NCBI GenBank assembly: GCA_003342815.1 | Contig: PTEX01000011.1 | Coordinates: 2,767,364 to 2,831,363 of the forward strand | DNA from: Eudromia elegans | Lineage: Eukaryota > Chordata > Aves > Tinamiformes > Tinamidae | Direction of reading: 5' to 3' | DNA: 64,000 bases | Part shown: positions 11,680 to 23,779 of the stretch, one piece after another | How the letters are laid out: each line of letters opens with the position of its first letter | Position numbering within the stretch: position 1 is the first letter of the stretch | Notes under the pieces: model-generated | Seen by the model: only the letters and a program-made list of their open reading frames with translations | The model's database searches: none | Told to the model about the DNA's origin: nothing | Translations under genes and position numbers: made by a program

Positions 11680-12010
11680 CTTTTTTGTTGTCATGAATTT
11701 AATATGAATCAACACAATATGAAATGAGCATGAGGAATTTTAGTGACTAGTCATTTTTTAAGGCTGCTGTCTAAACAGCCATCAAGAAAAAAAACATTTT
11801 CTTCCACCAAACCTGTTGCAAAAAGAAGTCATCTGTCAATTTTATTGCATTAAAAAAGTACACAGAGGCATATAGTCCAAACAAATGTCTGCCTCAGCGC
11901 TAAACATGTGGAAAACGCCACATATCTGAAGCAAAAAAAAAAAAAGGGAAAAAAGGCAACTAACTGGCAGGCTGAATGCAGTATTTAACAACTAAGATTT
12001 AAATGGCTCT
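11680..12010. promoter_or_regulatory. Candidate conserved non-coding element
   Basis: A+T-rich unique block with TGACTAGTCA at 11744-11753 (the same decamer as at 466), a short stem GGCTG...CAGCC near 11763, several ATTTAAT/TTTAATATG cores, and A runs at 11787 and 11934. No open frame has coding character. The call rests on texture and motifs only. Confidence 0.35.
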
Positions 12011-12454
12011 TTATGTAGATCCGCATGAAGAAGGCTCTTGTGCAGTTTATATATTATGTTGGGAGCCTGCCTGCATTGGGAAGCGTGATAATTGTGTGAT
12101 GGTCATTAGGTGCAGGGGCGGTGCGAGAGCCCCTGCTTGTGGCCCCATCCTCCTGCTCATGGCCCTGGTCGAGGCGCAGGCGGGAGCCAACAATGAGTGC
12201 GGGGCCCATTTTGACCCCATGTCTCCCACCACATCCCATCCCTGGCGAGGGCAAAGTGATCTCGCGCCCATTGTCCCGCTTTGCTTTGCTGCTTCCCCAC
12301 TCTCTGGGTCCTGTGTTTCCCACGTGGTCTTTGGTCTTTTGAAAAAACACCTCCTTTTCCTCCAGAAGGCTTGGTGGGAACCAGTCCTGCTCCTTCGCTA
12401 CAGGTCTTGGGAGTGTTTTCCGCCTCCTGGTACAAGAGGTCTTTTACTGGGGGT

Positions 12455-12735
12455 TATCGTGAATAATTTGTGATTTTAATGAGTTGTGATTAGCTAAGAA
12501 ACTCCTCTTCATGTAAAAAAATACTGCACAATAAATTAGAAAATGTATATGAGTTCTTTATACCCACTAAAAGAGAGAGATGTAAAAACATTGATGTAAA
12601 TTCTTGTTATGACAAATGTAAAAGATAATCTTTTAAAGTGCATTTAATTTACTGTAATAGTAAAATCCACTTTTATCGATGCCTAAGAGTACAGGAAAAA
12701 AATGAATACAGGATGATTCCAAGCAAATAAATAGT
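12455..12735. promoter_or_regulatory. Candidate conserved non-coding element
   Basis: A+T-rich unique block with many homeodomain and MEF2-like strings (GAATAATTTGTGATTTTAATG, CATTTAATTTACTG). It shows no repeats and no coding frame. It sits between ordinary sequence and the CpG patch that starts near 12845. Confidence 0.35.
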
Positions 12736-12844
12736 GGGATTAAATTCAGGATAGCGCTCACAGCCACCCTCGCGTTACCCTTACCTGGGAGCTCAGAGAA
12801 CAACAACTACTGAGCCCCCATCTTTTGATTCAAGCCTGAAGGTC

Positions 12845-13209
12845 TCCTGTGCGGCTGCGAGCCAGCTCGCTTTGGTCTTGGTACTAAATAAGGCAATTTG
12901 GGGCTCGAGGGAAGGAGGAATTCTGTTGATTGAGAAGTTTCAGCGCGGTAACGACTGCGCGGGCAGCAGCTGGGTGCGGGAGAGCCGCTTTATCAGGAAC
13001 CGGGCGCTGGCGGCGCTCCACTGACCTTGCAGCCAACGCCGGTGCCAAGAGCGCGTGCTCTGCGGCTGCTGCTTGCGTCGCTGCTTTGAGCACCATAAAA
13101 ATGTCAGAGATTTACCGTAAATCACAATTCAGTTGGGTTTTGTTGTCCTTTTTTTTTTTTTCCTCCTCTTTTTCCTTTGAGCCTGGCCATGTTCATTTGT
13201 GATTTCCAG
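12845..13209 (+). other. CpG patch followed by strong splice donor (candidate first exon)
   Basis: CpG-rich sequence at about 12845-13085 is followed at 13209/13210 by CAG|GTAAGC, a strong donor. A CpG patch with a donor roughly 130 bases further on is the arrangement of a typical vertebrate first exon. A 90-codon + strand frame (12930-13202) lies inside but resembles nothing known. There is no TATA box. A long T/C tract at 13149-13180 lies inside the putative exon. This is a candidate for a non-coding transcript start, with low certainty. Confidence 0.3.
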
Positions 13210-13360
13210 GTAAGCAGTTAGTGGAAATGCATCTCATTACTTTTTCCATAGAGTATTTGTTTGTTTGTTAGTTTTAAATAGGGATCTTCGCACTCTCAGC
13301 CCTTGTTTTGGTAACACAATAGGCTGCATCCGGGCAGGGGTGGCTGGTGGGAGCACTATG

Positions 13361-13378
13361 TGCTGCTGCTGCTGCTGC
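13361..13378 (+). repeat. (TGC)6 microsatellite
   Basis: Six perfect TGC units. No coding context supports reading it as a polyglutamine-type tract. Confidence 0.9.
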
Positions 13379-13910
13379 AGTAGGATGTGGTCTAAGCCAG
13401 GAGCAGAACTAGGGGTATTTTCTTGCTTCTTCTCTACTGCTTTTTTAATCACTCATCCTCGGTTTCCGTGCTGGTGAGGGAGAGATTCCATCTTTGGCCT
13501 CTTTTCCCTGAAGTTGTTCCGCGTGTCAAATTTGTCATGGTTTAATGGCTTACTGTATTTCCCTGCACTGGAACCACTAAACACATTTTCATTTAAGTTG
13601 GGATCTTTAAAGAATGATCATCTTATCCATCTGTTCAAAAAGCACAAAGACACAAATCTGGGTCAGAAAAGAGACTTGGAAAAATCCCCTGTACTCAATC
13701 AGTTTCTGGCAAGTGAATTTGTCTCATGACTTCAGGAGCTAGTGGAAAAAGAGAATTTAGCTGCAAAAATATTCTTTTATCAGCTCTTTGCTTGCAGCCA
13801 TGGCAAACAAGTTTCCAGTTTTGTAGCTTGTAGCAGAGGAACTCAAAGGGAGATTTAACCTTAGGTTATTTTCTTTAATCTTAGAAGAACCAGCCACCCG
13901 TTAACATGCC

Positions 13911-13954
13911 TATTTATATATACACACACACAAATATATAAATATATATATAAA
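13911..13954. repeat. TA/CA compound microsatellite
   Basis: A TATATA, ACACACACA, ATATATAAATATATATATA mixture of about 44 bases. Confidence 0.9.
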
Positions 13955-15261
13955 GCATGCAATGTTTTTGTTTTTGATTTTCTTAATCAGGTTTGTGCAT
14001 CCTTTTGGATTGATTTTTCCTTCTTCTAAATCTTTACTGATTTTTCTTCATGGCTTCTGCCTCTTGTCCTGGCTTTTGTTTCTGCTTTCTCTATAAGAGA
14101 GAATGGTTAAGGGCTGTGACTCAAGAAGAAATCTGTTTATTTCTTCATTGTTTCTGGCAGAAAAAGCAAGCGTGCAAAATTCAGATGACTTAATTGCATG
14201 TCAGTTTAATTTGATTTTATTTTTTATTTTTACTCAAAATTTTGCAAACATTATTTGCAAAACCCTTTATAAGTATATATTTTTATGAGGATTATCTCTC
14301 TGGAATGAAGGTGATCGTTATTATCTTTTTCCTTACCTGCCCTTCTGAATCCAGGTTCTAGGATTGGAATCCCAAGCCTAACAAAGTCAGGAGCCTTTCC
14401 TTTGAATCTACCCTTCGTATAGAATTTTGAATTATTCTAGGATTATATCCTTCTTATTCCATGTTTTAGAAAAATCTCCTTATTTCAATAGGATTTTGGC
14501 ATATATTTGATAGAAGATGTCTCGCTGCTAGACATGTTGTGCCTTGGAAAGTAATGGAAAATGTTAGGTATTTGTTGATTGTAGGCAGAAAAGAAGTCTT
14601 CATGCTAAAAAAGGAGAAAAAGAACTATCAGTTCTCGAGTGCTTTGTGACCACTGATCTTCATACAGTGCCACGATGACTAGAGCTGTGTGAAGAGCTGA
14701 TATTGCTGTTTCTGGCAATTTTAGATGTAGATAAGTAGCTTAGAGGCAATTTAAGTGTGTGTTTTGTTTGGTGTTATTTCATTTATTTTTTTCTTGAATT
14801 TAAAAATAAAATAGAAGAAAACATGGAAGAAAATAACTTCCAAATTTGAAAACTTGTTTAAAATGTTTCAATAGTATCAATTTTTTATTTTTTTGCTATT
14901 ACCATGTGTTTTATAAGTGCGAGTAAGGTTGTAAAGCAGAAATGAATTTGCTAGCTGTTTTCCTGTTTTCTTTTTTGTCTCCTTTAACTGAAGAGAAGGC
15001 TTTTGGGTGAATAATTTTGCTTAGATCTAGTGACAGTATCTTGCATAAAATCCCCTTAATGCTTTGCTTAGGTCGTAGCAGTGGGTTCTGCCTAGAGCTG
15101 ATGCAGACTTGGAGGTGCAGACACAACTGAGACCTCTCCAACATCACTACTTAGAGCTGCTGCCGTCATCTGTGAACAGGGAGAAATCCCCAGCTGGGAA
15201 GTTAACTCCCCCTTGATTTATTTTGTGTTTTCTTTTTGTGTTCTTTCTTCCTTTTTTTTTT

Positions 15262-15301
15262 NNNNNNNNNNNNNNNNNNNNNNNNNNNNNNNNNNNNNNN
15301 N
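15262..15301. other. Assembly gap (40 N)
   Basis: Forty N bases flanked on both sides by T/C-rich sequence. The gap probably hides a poly-T or polypyrimidine tract that was hard to sequence, so its true length is unknown. One open frame that appears to cross it is an artefact. Confidence 0.99.
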
Positions 15302-15559
15302 TTTTTCTCCCTTCCCTGCAATGCTTTGGGTCTGTATAAGGAGCAGAGAGCTTTAGCAATTCTTAAATATGCCCCAAAATGAACAAAGTTGAGGATCTAC
15401 CTTATCTCTCAGTTCAAACTCTGTTCATGTGGAATGCATGGTGTATATATACGCGCTATTTATATGAAATGGTGTATGCATGTGCAATACATTAGAGAAA
15501 TGCTGTGTATAATGCAACCACCATATGTCATATAAAATAAAAATGAAGAAGGTATATGA

Positions 15560-16130
15560 GCAAATACTGTACAGCATATGGCAATATGTATATTAACCTC
15601 AATCTATAAATAGCTTTTGAAATATCTGTTTTAAAATAAGGAAAGCAGCCTAACATAATAACAATTGAGTAGAAATTGTGTGTCTTTTAAAGTTCTTGAT
15701 GTCAAGGAGGCAAAATACCATTCCAGTACTGAGATTTAATATGTACTTCACACAAAAATAAATCATGTAATATTTTCATGGCAGGCATAGAATTTTATGA
15801 TTTTTATGATGATCATGGAATTGGGATTTGTATTTTATAGAGAGCACTAATAACAAAGCAAAAACACACCAGGGAAAAAAAAAATCTTAATGAAACAGAA
15901 ATGTTGGTGATGTTGTTAAAAAGGAAGGAAAGGAAAACTTAATGTAACAAAACCTTTTTGATAGATTTATTTATTTATTGTTCAGGTATCCACAAGGCAA
16001 AAATCATTTATTTTAAATGTTTAAAATAGAGGTCAATAAATTGCCATGTTGTCCATTGTGATTGGAATTATGTTGAGCTCATTTCTTTTTTAGATGATTT
16101 AGCGTGTTTGCTCCTATATGTTGTTTATAC
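15560..16130. promoter_or_regulatory. Candidate conserved non-coding block
   Basis: Continuous A+T-rich unique sequence with few simple repeats and many TAAT/ATTA, TTTATG and CTATAAATAG-like (MEF2-type) strings, for example near 15604. No coding frame. Conservation is untested. Confidence 0.3.
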
Positions 16131-16161
16131 TCATTGAGTATTAATTGGTATCCAGTTCTTT

Positions 16162-16232
16162 TGCCACTAGATCCTCAGCTCAGATCCTCTGAAAGCTGGT
16201 GCTAGTGTAGCATATCTGAGTCTCTGTTGTTG
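16162..16232 (+). mobile_element. MIR-type amniote SINE fragment (tentative)
   Basis: CTAGATCCTCAGCT at about 16168, then GGTGCTAGTGTAGCATATC from about 16198, follow the order of the amniote MIR-like consensus (AGATCCTCAGCTGGTGTAAAT..GCATAGCTC), with about 20 extra bases between. The extra bases begin CAGATCCTCT, a partial echo of the motif. Old and short. Confidence 0.35.
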
Positions 16233-19200
16233 CACTTGCTTTATCTGTCCTGGAAAGTGCCCAAACCTGAACTCACTTGAGGGACTGTTGCTAATGATGG
16301 TTTGATAGCCACACGCCCTAAGGGATTTATTGTTTCAGTGTCTCCTTTATTAGGATGCTTTGGAAAGGGGAAACGGTGGTGTGAATTTAGGTGCTAGATA
16401 GCTGAGGCATTTCCTCAAAAGAGGAGCTGTTTTTAGAGAGGTGAGAGGTTCCTCAGAGGAGGAGCGTGAGGTGTTGGCCTGCTCTTGGGCATGCCCACTC
16501 ACACACGTGAAGTGTAAGTGCAGCCTCGGAGTGGGACCTGTACCCTCGGGAATAATAAGATCTGGAAGCTGAAAAACTCAATTTCAAAAAAATTAAATTT
16601 GTGGTTATATTGCCACAGTGTGCATGGAAGATCTCTGCCTGTTCCCTGGCCCTGGGACACTGCTTCAAGAAATAAACCAACATCATGAACTCCAGACGTG
16701 ACAAGGTAGGATTTTTGGTTTTTCCTTGGGCAAAAATCTCCAACTTGGGATTTCTCTTGGAAGACCTCGCGAGGATCGCCAAGAGACCTGGTAAACAGCA
16801 GAAAGCAGAGCCTTGCCCATGGCAGTTGCTTCTCCTCATCTTGATAGCAGGCCAGGGAAGGACAGTGCTGGGAACACGTGCAGTGAGGAAATCTTTTTGC
16901 TGCAAGTGTTTCAGTTCCCATTGTATTATCTAAGACGTCTGGAGTAGCATGTTAGCGTTGGACGTGTAAAATGTGTTCTGTCAGGGTGAATTACAGCATT
17001 GCCTGTTTATGTACCGCGTTGCAAATACATAGCTGAGAAGAGGCTTCAGAATGCCGTGTGCGCGTTACCACGTAGTCCCTGTCACACGTGAGGAGATGCT
17101 TCCAAGGTCTCTATAAATACCTAGGCTGTCACCTATGTGTTGCAGCGGTCTTGGAAGATGCATGGCAAGCACGCAGCGGCCTTCTGCATACCGACAGCGA
17201 GGCCGGTGCTCTGGCTGTGCCCCAACCCGCTCTAGGTTTGATGGGGATTTGGGGCTTGGTGTGGCAGCCGTGGCGGTTGCCACAAGGGTTGGCTGCCTCC
17301 GTGTGCCCTGCGGTGGGGCTCGCCGTGCTCTACAGCACCGTGAGGCTGCGGGAGGACCTCATGCCACATGAGTCAATCCCAAATGCTTTGCGGTTCTCTA
17401 ACTTAGCAATTTTCCATACCTAACATATATGATTAGAACTTGATGGTCCCAGGAGGCCATTACAGTCAATATTACTTGTACATATATAATTTTTTTTAAT
17501 TCCCTAAGTGCATGTTTATCTGAATGATCTAATAACATAATTCAGCAGTGTGACTGTAGCACTTCCATTGAATCTACTTAACTAGCTGGATTCCTTGTGG
17601 TGGGTGATTTCACTTGCTCCATGTCTGCAATACCTGGCCTATAATGGAAGAGCTGGAGGATAGCAAAATTCCTGAATTTGGGGGTTACCTTCTGAATTCT
17701 TTTGTGCTTCTGCTTTGGAATATTTGGAACAATTATGTTTTTCCCTCCTCCAGTTTAATAATATTTGGTAGAAGTAATCCTGCAGTGCCTGCTCCTCTTC
17801 ACAAGCAGCATAGCAAGCACACTAAAGAAAAATAATTGACTAGCAAACAGTTTGATAACTTGGAGTTTTATGTTTCTCAGAAATGACTCATTCCCATATG
17901 CATGCTACAAGCTGTATCCTGAATGCTGAACTTGCTATAACCTGTTCTTAGAGAGGCTCTTGTCTCACATTCCCATTTTGGCATTAGTAACAATAAAAGT
18001 AGCAGCAGTTTCAAGAGTATCTGTATGTATAATGGCTTTCCAAAGTGGATTGATAATTACTTATTGCACTAAATAATCCTTGAAGTATGTAAGAGGAGGG
18101 ATGCAAGAACGAATGAACTTGCAGAAGCAGAGAAATCTATGCATCCCTTCTGCTGTCTGATTCATTTAAACAGTCTTATTACAGTATCTGTGCTGAGGGA
18201 AGATAATGAAGGTTGCTTTATATTGCTCTATCTTTTTTTCCAGTCGGCTTTATTTTAAGAAATGCAATGGTAGCTATGGGTGGAGTTAAGTCACCAGTGC
18301 CATTAAAATTTTACATTTACTGTGTGTAGGATAGCGAACACAACAAACATGATCTTAATGTTAAATACCTTGTGCAGTAAATACTTCAGCTGCTGGAAAT
18401 TGGAGTTTTACCTTTTTGAAAAACACTTCCTTTTGTGGAAGCCCTGAATGTGTTTGGCCTTTTAAAAGCTAATTTCCAAGAATAACCTCTTCTTTTATAG
18501 TAAATTATTCTGTAGATACAGAGCATGACGCAGCAGTATAGGAAACAATTTAGCTTTATCCATCAATGTTTGTCTCTTGAAATGATTCTAGGAACAGAAC
18601 TTTGGTTAAAGGAGAGATGGCAATGTGCTGCTGGCTTTTTAAAAATTGTTATTTATTCATTTCCTCTTTGGAGGCTGAATTTTCAGCAGATATATTTTAT
18701 TTTAGCAGATAAGAACTTGTGCCTGTGCTCAGTTTACTTACAGTAAATATGGGATTGACATTTGTAGGTGTGGTACCATTGTCAATCCTTTTGTTTAGCC
18801 CTTTTTTTGCTCTTGCCCATCCAGTTGCTCTTGTCGAGCAGTAGTTTAAAAAAAAAAGCTTGTTTTTGAATGCATGGCAATTTTGTTGGTATTTAATACA
18901 TTTCAATTAGCAAAGTTAACTGAAAATATATTAATTGGCCAGTGCTTTTTCTGAATGTCTCCTGCTTCCTTCTGGAAGATTATCTGTTTGTTTTTGTCTA
19001 ATAAAAAACCCATGGAAAATATTTACAAAGAATTTATTTTAGGACTAAAATCCTTGGAAGAAATCAGCTAGAATTACACCTTCTCTGTGAAATAGCAGCA
19101 ATTAGGATAGACGCCCTCCTCTAACTCTGAGCCAGGCAGCTTGGGTGACAAATATGTCAAATTAATACATCACCAGGTATGAAAGTGCAGTTAGAATTTG

Positions 19201-19561
19201 ACTGAGGTACTTCCAGCCTGAGAAAGGGAACGATTTATCAATGCAAACTTAATAACATCTATTTGAATCTAACTAAAAATCAATATTTCATTACCAAATT
19301 GTTAGTGAGAATGAAGAAAAATTGCGGAAGTCGGGCAGTTTGGTGGAAGAGAAGCATCAGGAGTTCAATGTGGAGACGGGATGATTCATGAGGCCAACGC
19401 GGTGGAAGGGTGAAGGAGGACGAATGCAGAAAACTTGGAGGGCCCTCTCTCTGGTGACCTTGGCAATGAAAGGAAAAAAAATACTGGAAAATGAAAGTGA
19501 CTGTCAACTCCCAACAGGGATGGATCACGCCATAAATCAAGCCTGGCCCTGAGAGAGGAGA

Positions 19562-19591
19562 GGGGTCCGGGTGGGGGTTCGCGCGAGGGGG
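19562..19591 (+). other. Possible G-quadruplex
   Basis: Four G runs (GGGG, GGG, GGGGG, GGGGG) are separated by loops of 3, 1 and 9 bases. The last loop is longer than the usual 7, so stability is uncertain. Confidence 0.35.
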
Positions 19592-20527
19592 AAACCGTTG
19601 GTTAATTTAACTCTTTGAACCTTGGATGCCTTCTCATACTTTGCTGGAGTTCATAAAACACATGTGAATCCCTTCCCTTTGCAACAGTTTACATAGAGCC
19701 GTGTCAGGAGCAGATAAATGGGGAAACATTGCTTTCCACTGGCTAAGATTTAAAGTACAGTATCGATAAGCATTTCCTTCAGCCTCGGAAAGGAGAAAAA
19801 CGAGACACTGAGGCTTCTGTGACACATAACTAAATCAGTTGGTTGGGAGGCCTAATCCGGGAGAGGCTTCTTGGTGATATGCGGGGGGAAAAATATGGAT
19901 TTAAGGACATTACTATTTCTATTACTGAAATAATCTATTGATCTGAACAACAAGCAAAACTCCTTTAAACCTAAAATACAAATGAAATGGAGAGGTCACT
20001 GGATTTTTCTTTTTCAGCCTTTAATGTTTTGCTTAATTTTAATACATGCTCTCACAGCCTTTTGCAGTGCGAAGGCTTTGACTGGCATAGGGAATTTTTA
20101 ACTGCCCTTTAATGGGAAAAGAGGGGGACCTGCAGGAGATGGGAACGTTGTCTGCCTCAGCAGTGACTTAACACACAGCCCAAGTACTTTACTGAGGTGC
20201 CACACAAACTATCCCCTCGTTTTCCAGGAGGTTTTGGTTTATTTTCCGTCTTGATAGTCTTTAACCTCCTCTTGTTGGCCAAAAGGAGGGACCTCCGAGC
20301 GGCCACCGAGGGATGCGCGGAGGCTGCAGCCCTTGCCCCATGGATGGAGCAGGCAAAGTCCTCGCAGCCCTCGGGCACCCGCCAGGAGGACCCTGTGCCT
20401 TTCCACATCCCTTATAGCCCGCTTTGTCTCACGGGTGCTGGATGCAGCAGTTCCCTGTCCCCTGGAGAGAAGGAAGAGGTTCCCAAGCTTGTAAGGCTCA
20501 TGTGAATGAATATCTTTTGGCTTGCAG

Positions 20528-20727
20528 GTAGTGGGAAATGGCAACGAGACGTGAACTAATGGACTGAGAGCGAGCCCTGAGGGAGAGCGGCTTGTGGGCT
20601 GCACTAAGAAGCTCCCGTCTCACGAGAGGAGGAAGGTCCAGGGCTCTGCTCGCCCTCGTTGGCAGGACACCAATCAAGCCGGGGCTCAGTATTCCCCTGG
20701 CGTCTGCTGTGCTCGCGTGGCTGCAAG
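20528..20727 (+). other. Splice-bounded segment, candidate non-coding exon
   Basis: A pyrimidine-leaning acceptor, CTTTTGGCTTGCAG, ends at 20527 and a strong donor, AAG|GTGAGC, follows at 20727/20728. The 200-base interior has CpG but several stops early in the + frames, so if transcribed it would be non-coding. Decoy pairs of this quality occur by chance in vertebrate DNA. Confidence 0.2.
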
Positions 20728-21542
20728 GTGAGCCTGGAAATTAATACTTGTTTGCTGCTCCTCAGGCTCGTTTTCGGCTGAATCAGTTGTGTGCTCCGGT
20801 CCGCTCCGGAGGAGGGATGCGTGCAGGGAGGCTGCATGGGGCAGCCCTCGTCTTGCAGGCTTTGCCCCATGCTGAATGTGGCAGACCAGTTAACACCACT
20901 GGGGTCAGTATGCAAGAGAGGGGTTCAGAAAGGGTGCATAAATGTGTTGGGGTCCCTGCATGCTGGGCAGCTCTCTTATGGTGGTACTTTTTTTTTTATA
21001 TCTGAATGTAAGACTCGTCTCGAAGCCTCACATGAGAAGTTGCAGATCTAATCAAGGTCAGAAGAACATTAAAAAAAATTGGAACAGGAAAAGGCCATCA
21101 GGACCAATGTTTCTGTTCCTTTTTTCCTCCTGTCTTAGCTCTGGATCTTGGCTCTAATTGCCATCTATTTTTTATTGCTCTCACTATACTTCTCATATAA
21201 TGTTTATATTAATGGGCAGGGGGAGGGGGGAAGTGAAGAAACACCAGGAAATGGAGTGCAATTGGAGTATGTGAGATGTGGCTTTTGTCTTCTTTATCAC
21301 TGTTTTCTTGTAGTACTTCCAGCTCAGATATTAATTTATCATTGGGAGTGCTGCAGAAGTGTGGTCCCTTGTATTTTATTGAAGGCTTGATCTAAATCCC
21401 AGATGGTCACCATGTGATCAAACTGGCCATGGGCAAGCGGGATATTTCTTTGTGTCTATATTTGATTTCTTTGCCAAACCCATACCTATGTAATCTTCTG
21501 CCCATAAGCCTGTGTTCGTTCATTCTTTAAAGTGCCTAACAG

Positions 21543-21561
21543 CTCCTCCTCCTCCTCCTCC
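21543..21561. repeat. (CTC)n microsatellite
   Basis: Six CTC units in a row. Confidence 0.9.
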
Positions 21562-21964
21562 TTGGTGCCTGTGGATGATGGGGATGATTGCAAACATTCA
21601 CCATGCAACTGTGCTCCAGCGAGGCCTGTTGCATGCAAACAGTGGCTCTCCATGCCACTTAGAGAGAGAAAAATAATCCCTCTCCTCCAGCAATGGAGGG
21701 TTCTCAGGCTCTGTAAGATGGGAGACATGAGTGTGTTGAAATATTGCTGGGGAGAATCCCCTGTGCCGTCCTCCTCGTGGCAAGTTTCAGATTATAGTGG
21801 AATTCTACATTCTTCAGAGCGCAGAAGTAACAATATAAAAACCTTCTTAATCATGATATGATTAAGGGATTTTTAAAAGCTGCCTTGTAGTTGCATTTCC
21901 ATTTCCTGATAAATTCTGCACTTTCTCCCAAATCACTTCTCATCATCATAATAATATTAACTGT

Positions 21965-21981
21965 AAAAAAAAAAAAAAAAA
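21965..21981. repeat. 17-base A run
   Basis: Uninterrupted A run. No upstream retrocopy-like sequence or polyadenylation signal in the expected place, so I do not call it a retroposon tail. Confidence 0.9.
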
Positions 21982-23089
21982 TCCTTCCATTCCTGCTGCA
22001 TGCGGTGGAGGAAAAAATAATGGGGCACAAGTGGGGCTGCGGGAACAGCCTGTGGTTTGGAGTGCTGAGGTGGGGTTACCCCATCCTCTCTTCTTGCTAC
22101 CACTAAGCAGCTGAGCACAGTATCTGGGGCGAGCCCAGAGGGCCACATTGAGTTTCTGTCCTGCCATCGGTGGCCGTGGCAGAGCCATCTCCTTCCTCTC
22201 AGGAGGATCCTTCGGACTGTGCTGGCCGTCTCCCATGGCTGGGTTTGGTGAGGGTGCTGATGAGGGGGCGTGCTTTCTGGTGGCTTGGGTTTATAATGCC
22301 CGGTTGTGTTTTGGGGCAGCAGCCCCAAAAGGATTTGTTACATAGTTTTTGCTAGAAAGGTGTCTTGTCCTTCCCGTGCCAGCCACGCAGAACACGCTCT
22401 GTGCGCATGGTGACACGAGGGCACCCGCTGCTGCGACTGGCATTGCTGGACACTCTTGGTCTCTGTTTTGGTGCAAGGGAATCTCCAGGTTTGGGAGGTT
22501 TGGAGGTCAGTCCTGTCTTCCCAGTGCATGGCTCGAGCCTCTGCCTAGTTACAGTAAAAAGCTGGCTTCCAAACAGTATATTGTGTTATATTAGATGGGT
22601 GCTGTTTGCAAGCCCTCCAGACACGCAATTAGCAGCCCAATATTTGCACATAGCATCTTTCATCTAAAGGCGTGGAAGAGCTCCGCAAATACGCGTTCCT
22701 ATTAAAACAGGTTGTTACAAACAAACAAGAACATGTTTCCCGGGTGCTGGGGTTGCAGGTCCCGGGGCTGCCTGGCTGAGCCAGGGCTTTGAGGGGACGT
22801 CGGGCTCCGTGTCGTGGTGTCTGTCCCTCTACTCCTCTGGAACACGGCTGGGCAGTATCTTCATAGATACCCAATCACTGACCATGTGGCATCTCCTTGC
22901 AGGCTCGGGCTCCTGGATGAGCCATCCCTGCCTTCCCGGGGGCTCCTTGCCTCCGCATAAAGACATTGAGGTGCAAAGCCACAACCTATGTGAACATTAG
23001 CCCACCTAAAGTAAGCTCTTTCATCTTGGTTTGGCTGTTACTCTTACAGTTTAAGCCTCCCTCGCACTGTATCTCTTTTTAATGAAGAA

Positions 23090-23770
23090 ATTACACACAC
23101 GCTCGCACACAAAAATCCTATAATTACTGTGTGGAACACCTATTGATATATTTTGGTCATTTTAACTGAATTCAGGAGCCTTCATAAAGTGAGAAATATA
23201 ACATTTCATTACACAATCACAGCTAATTATTTTAGAAATACAGTTTAAATGCAAGTTATTTTAAATTTATCACTTATCTGACTGAAAAGATCTAAGCAAA
23301 ACCTGAAAATCATAAACCCTTCCAGAACATTATATTTTATGCAGTCCAAAATGTGACACATGGGGTCTTTAATAATTCACTGCTTGTTAACATTAAACAA
23401 CTGTTAACATGCTCAAATAATTAGTTATGCTTGCTTGACATGTTTGCATCTTTAATAATTGATGCATTTATCTTAATTACTAACAGTATTATGGTCGTAA
23501 TATGCATCTTTTTTCTATCTTAAAATTTTAACAAAAACTGACTTTTTGCCAAAAATGATTATCCTCTAAGTTTTAATTACTCATTGTAATTAAATTGCAA
23601 GCTGCAGTATTTTATTAAAAATATCTTTCACAAAAATATTTAATGGAAAAGAGGTGATTTGTTGTTTATGCATCACAGTTGGTAAATATTTCATAAGTTT
23701 CATATTACCCTTTCAGAGCAGATATAAAAAACATAACGTTCTTAATATAAGAGTCAATTTAAAAGCTGCT
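23090..23770. promoter_or_regulatory. Strong candidate deeply conserved enhancer block
   Basis: About 680 bases of continuous unique A+T-rich sequence without simple repeats, densely packed with homeodomain and POU-like sites: GCTAATTATTTTAG near 23222, AATAATTAGTTATG near 23417, GTTTGCATCTTTAATAATTG near 23442, TTAATTACTAAC near 23473 and TAATATGCATC near 23497. The recurring TGATGCAT/ATATGCAT strings suit POU or PBX/HOX partners. There is no open frame of note and no recognised repeat. By eye this is the clearest enhancer-like block in the window. Confidence 0.5.
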
Positions 23771-23779
23771 ATGGTAGTC

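Larger units (their letters stand above)
13220..15250. other. Non-coding stretch with microsatellites
   Basis: No gene. It holds (TGC)6 at 13361-13378 and a TA/CA microsatellite at 13911-13954. A+T-rich unique sequence runs from 13980 to 15000. The right end enters a T-rich tract interrupted by the assembly gap. Confidence 0.5.
15302..18500. other. A+T-rich stretch, no gene
   Basis: About 15380-16130 is very A+T-rich unique DNA with homeodomain and MEF2-like strings. 16162-16232 has a MIR-like fragment. About 16430-17400 has higher G+C and several meaningless overlapping frames. About 17850-18480 is A+T-rich again. No repeats other than the one listed are seen. Confidence 0.5.
18500..23080. 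other. Mostly ordinary non-coding stretch
   Basis: No supported gene. It contains a possible G-quadruplex (19562-19591), a CpG-enriched bit near 20280-20400, a splice-bounded segment at 20528-20727, a (CTC)n run at 21543-21561 and a 17-base A run at 21965-21981. Open frames up to about 120 codons overlap on both strands and are not recognised. Confidence 0.5.

Noticed and set aside
15147-15359. Open frame crossing the N gap
   Set aside because: It is open only because unknown bases carry no stop codons.
19790-19860. Weak MIR-like string (GACACTGAGGC...)
   Set aside because: Only one short block matches; the order of other MIR blocks is missing.
21965-21981. A run as a retrocopy tail (also 42482-42498 and 55081-55098)
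   Set aside because: No gene-like sequence, polyadenylation signal or flanking duplication upstream of any of them.
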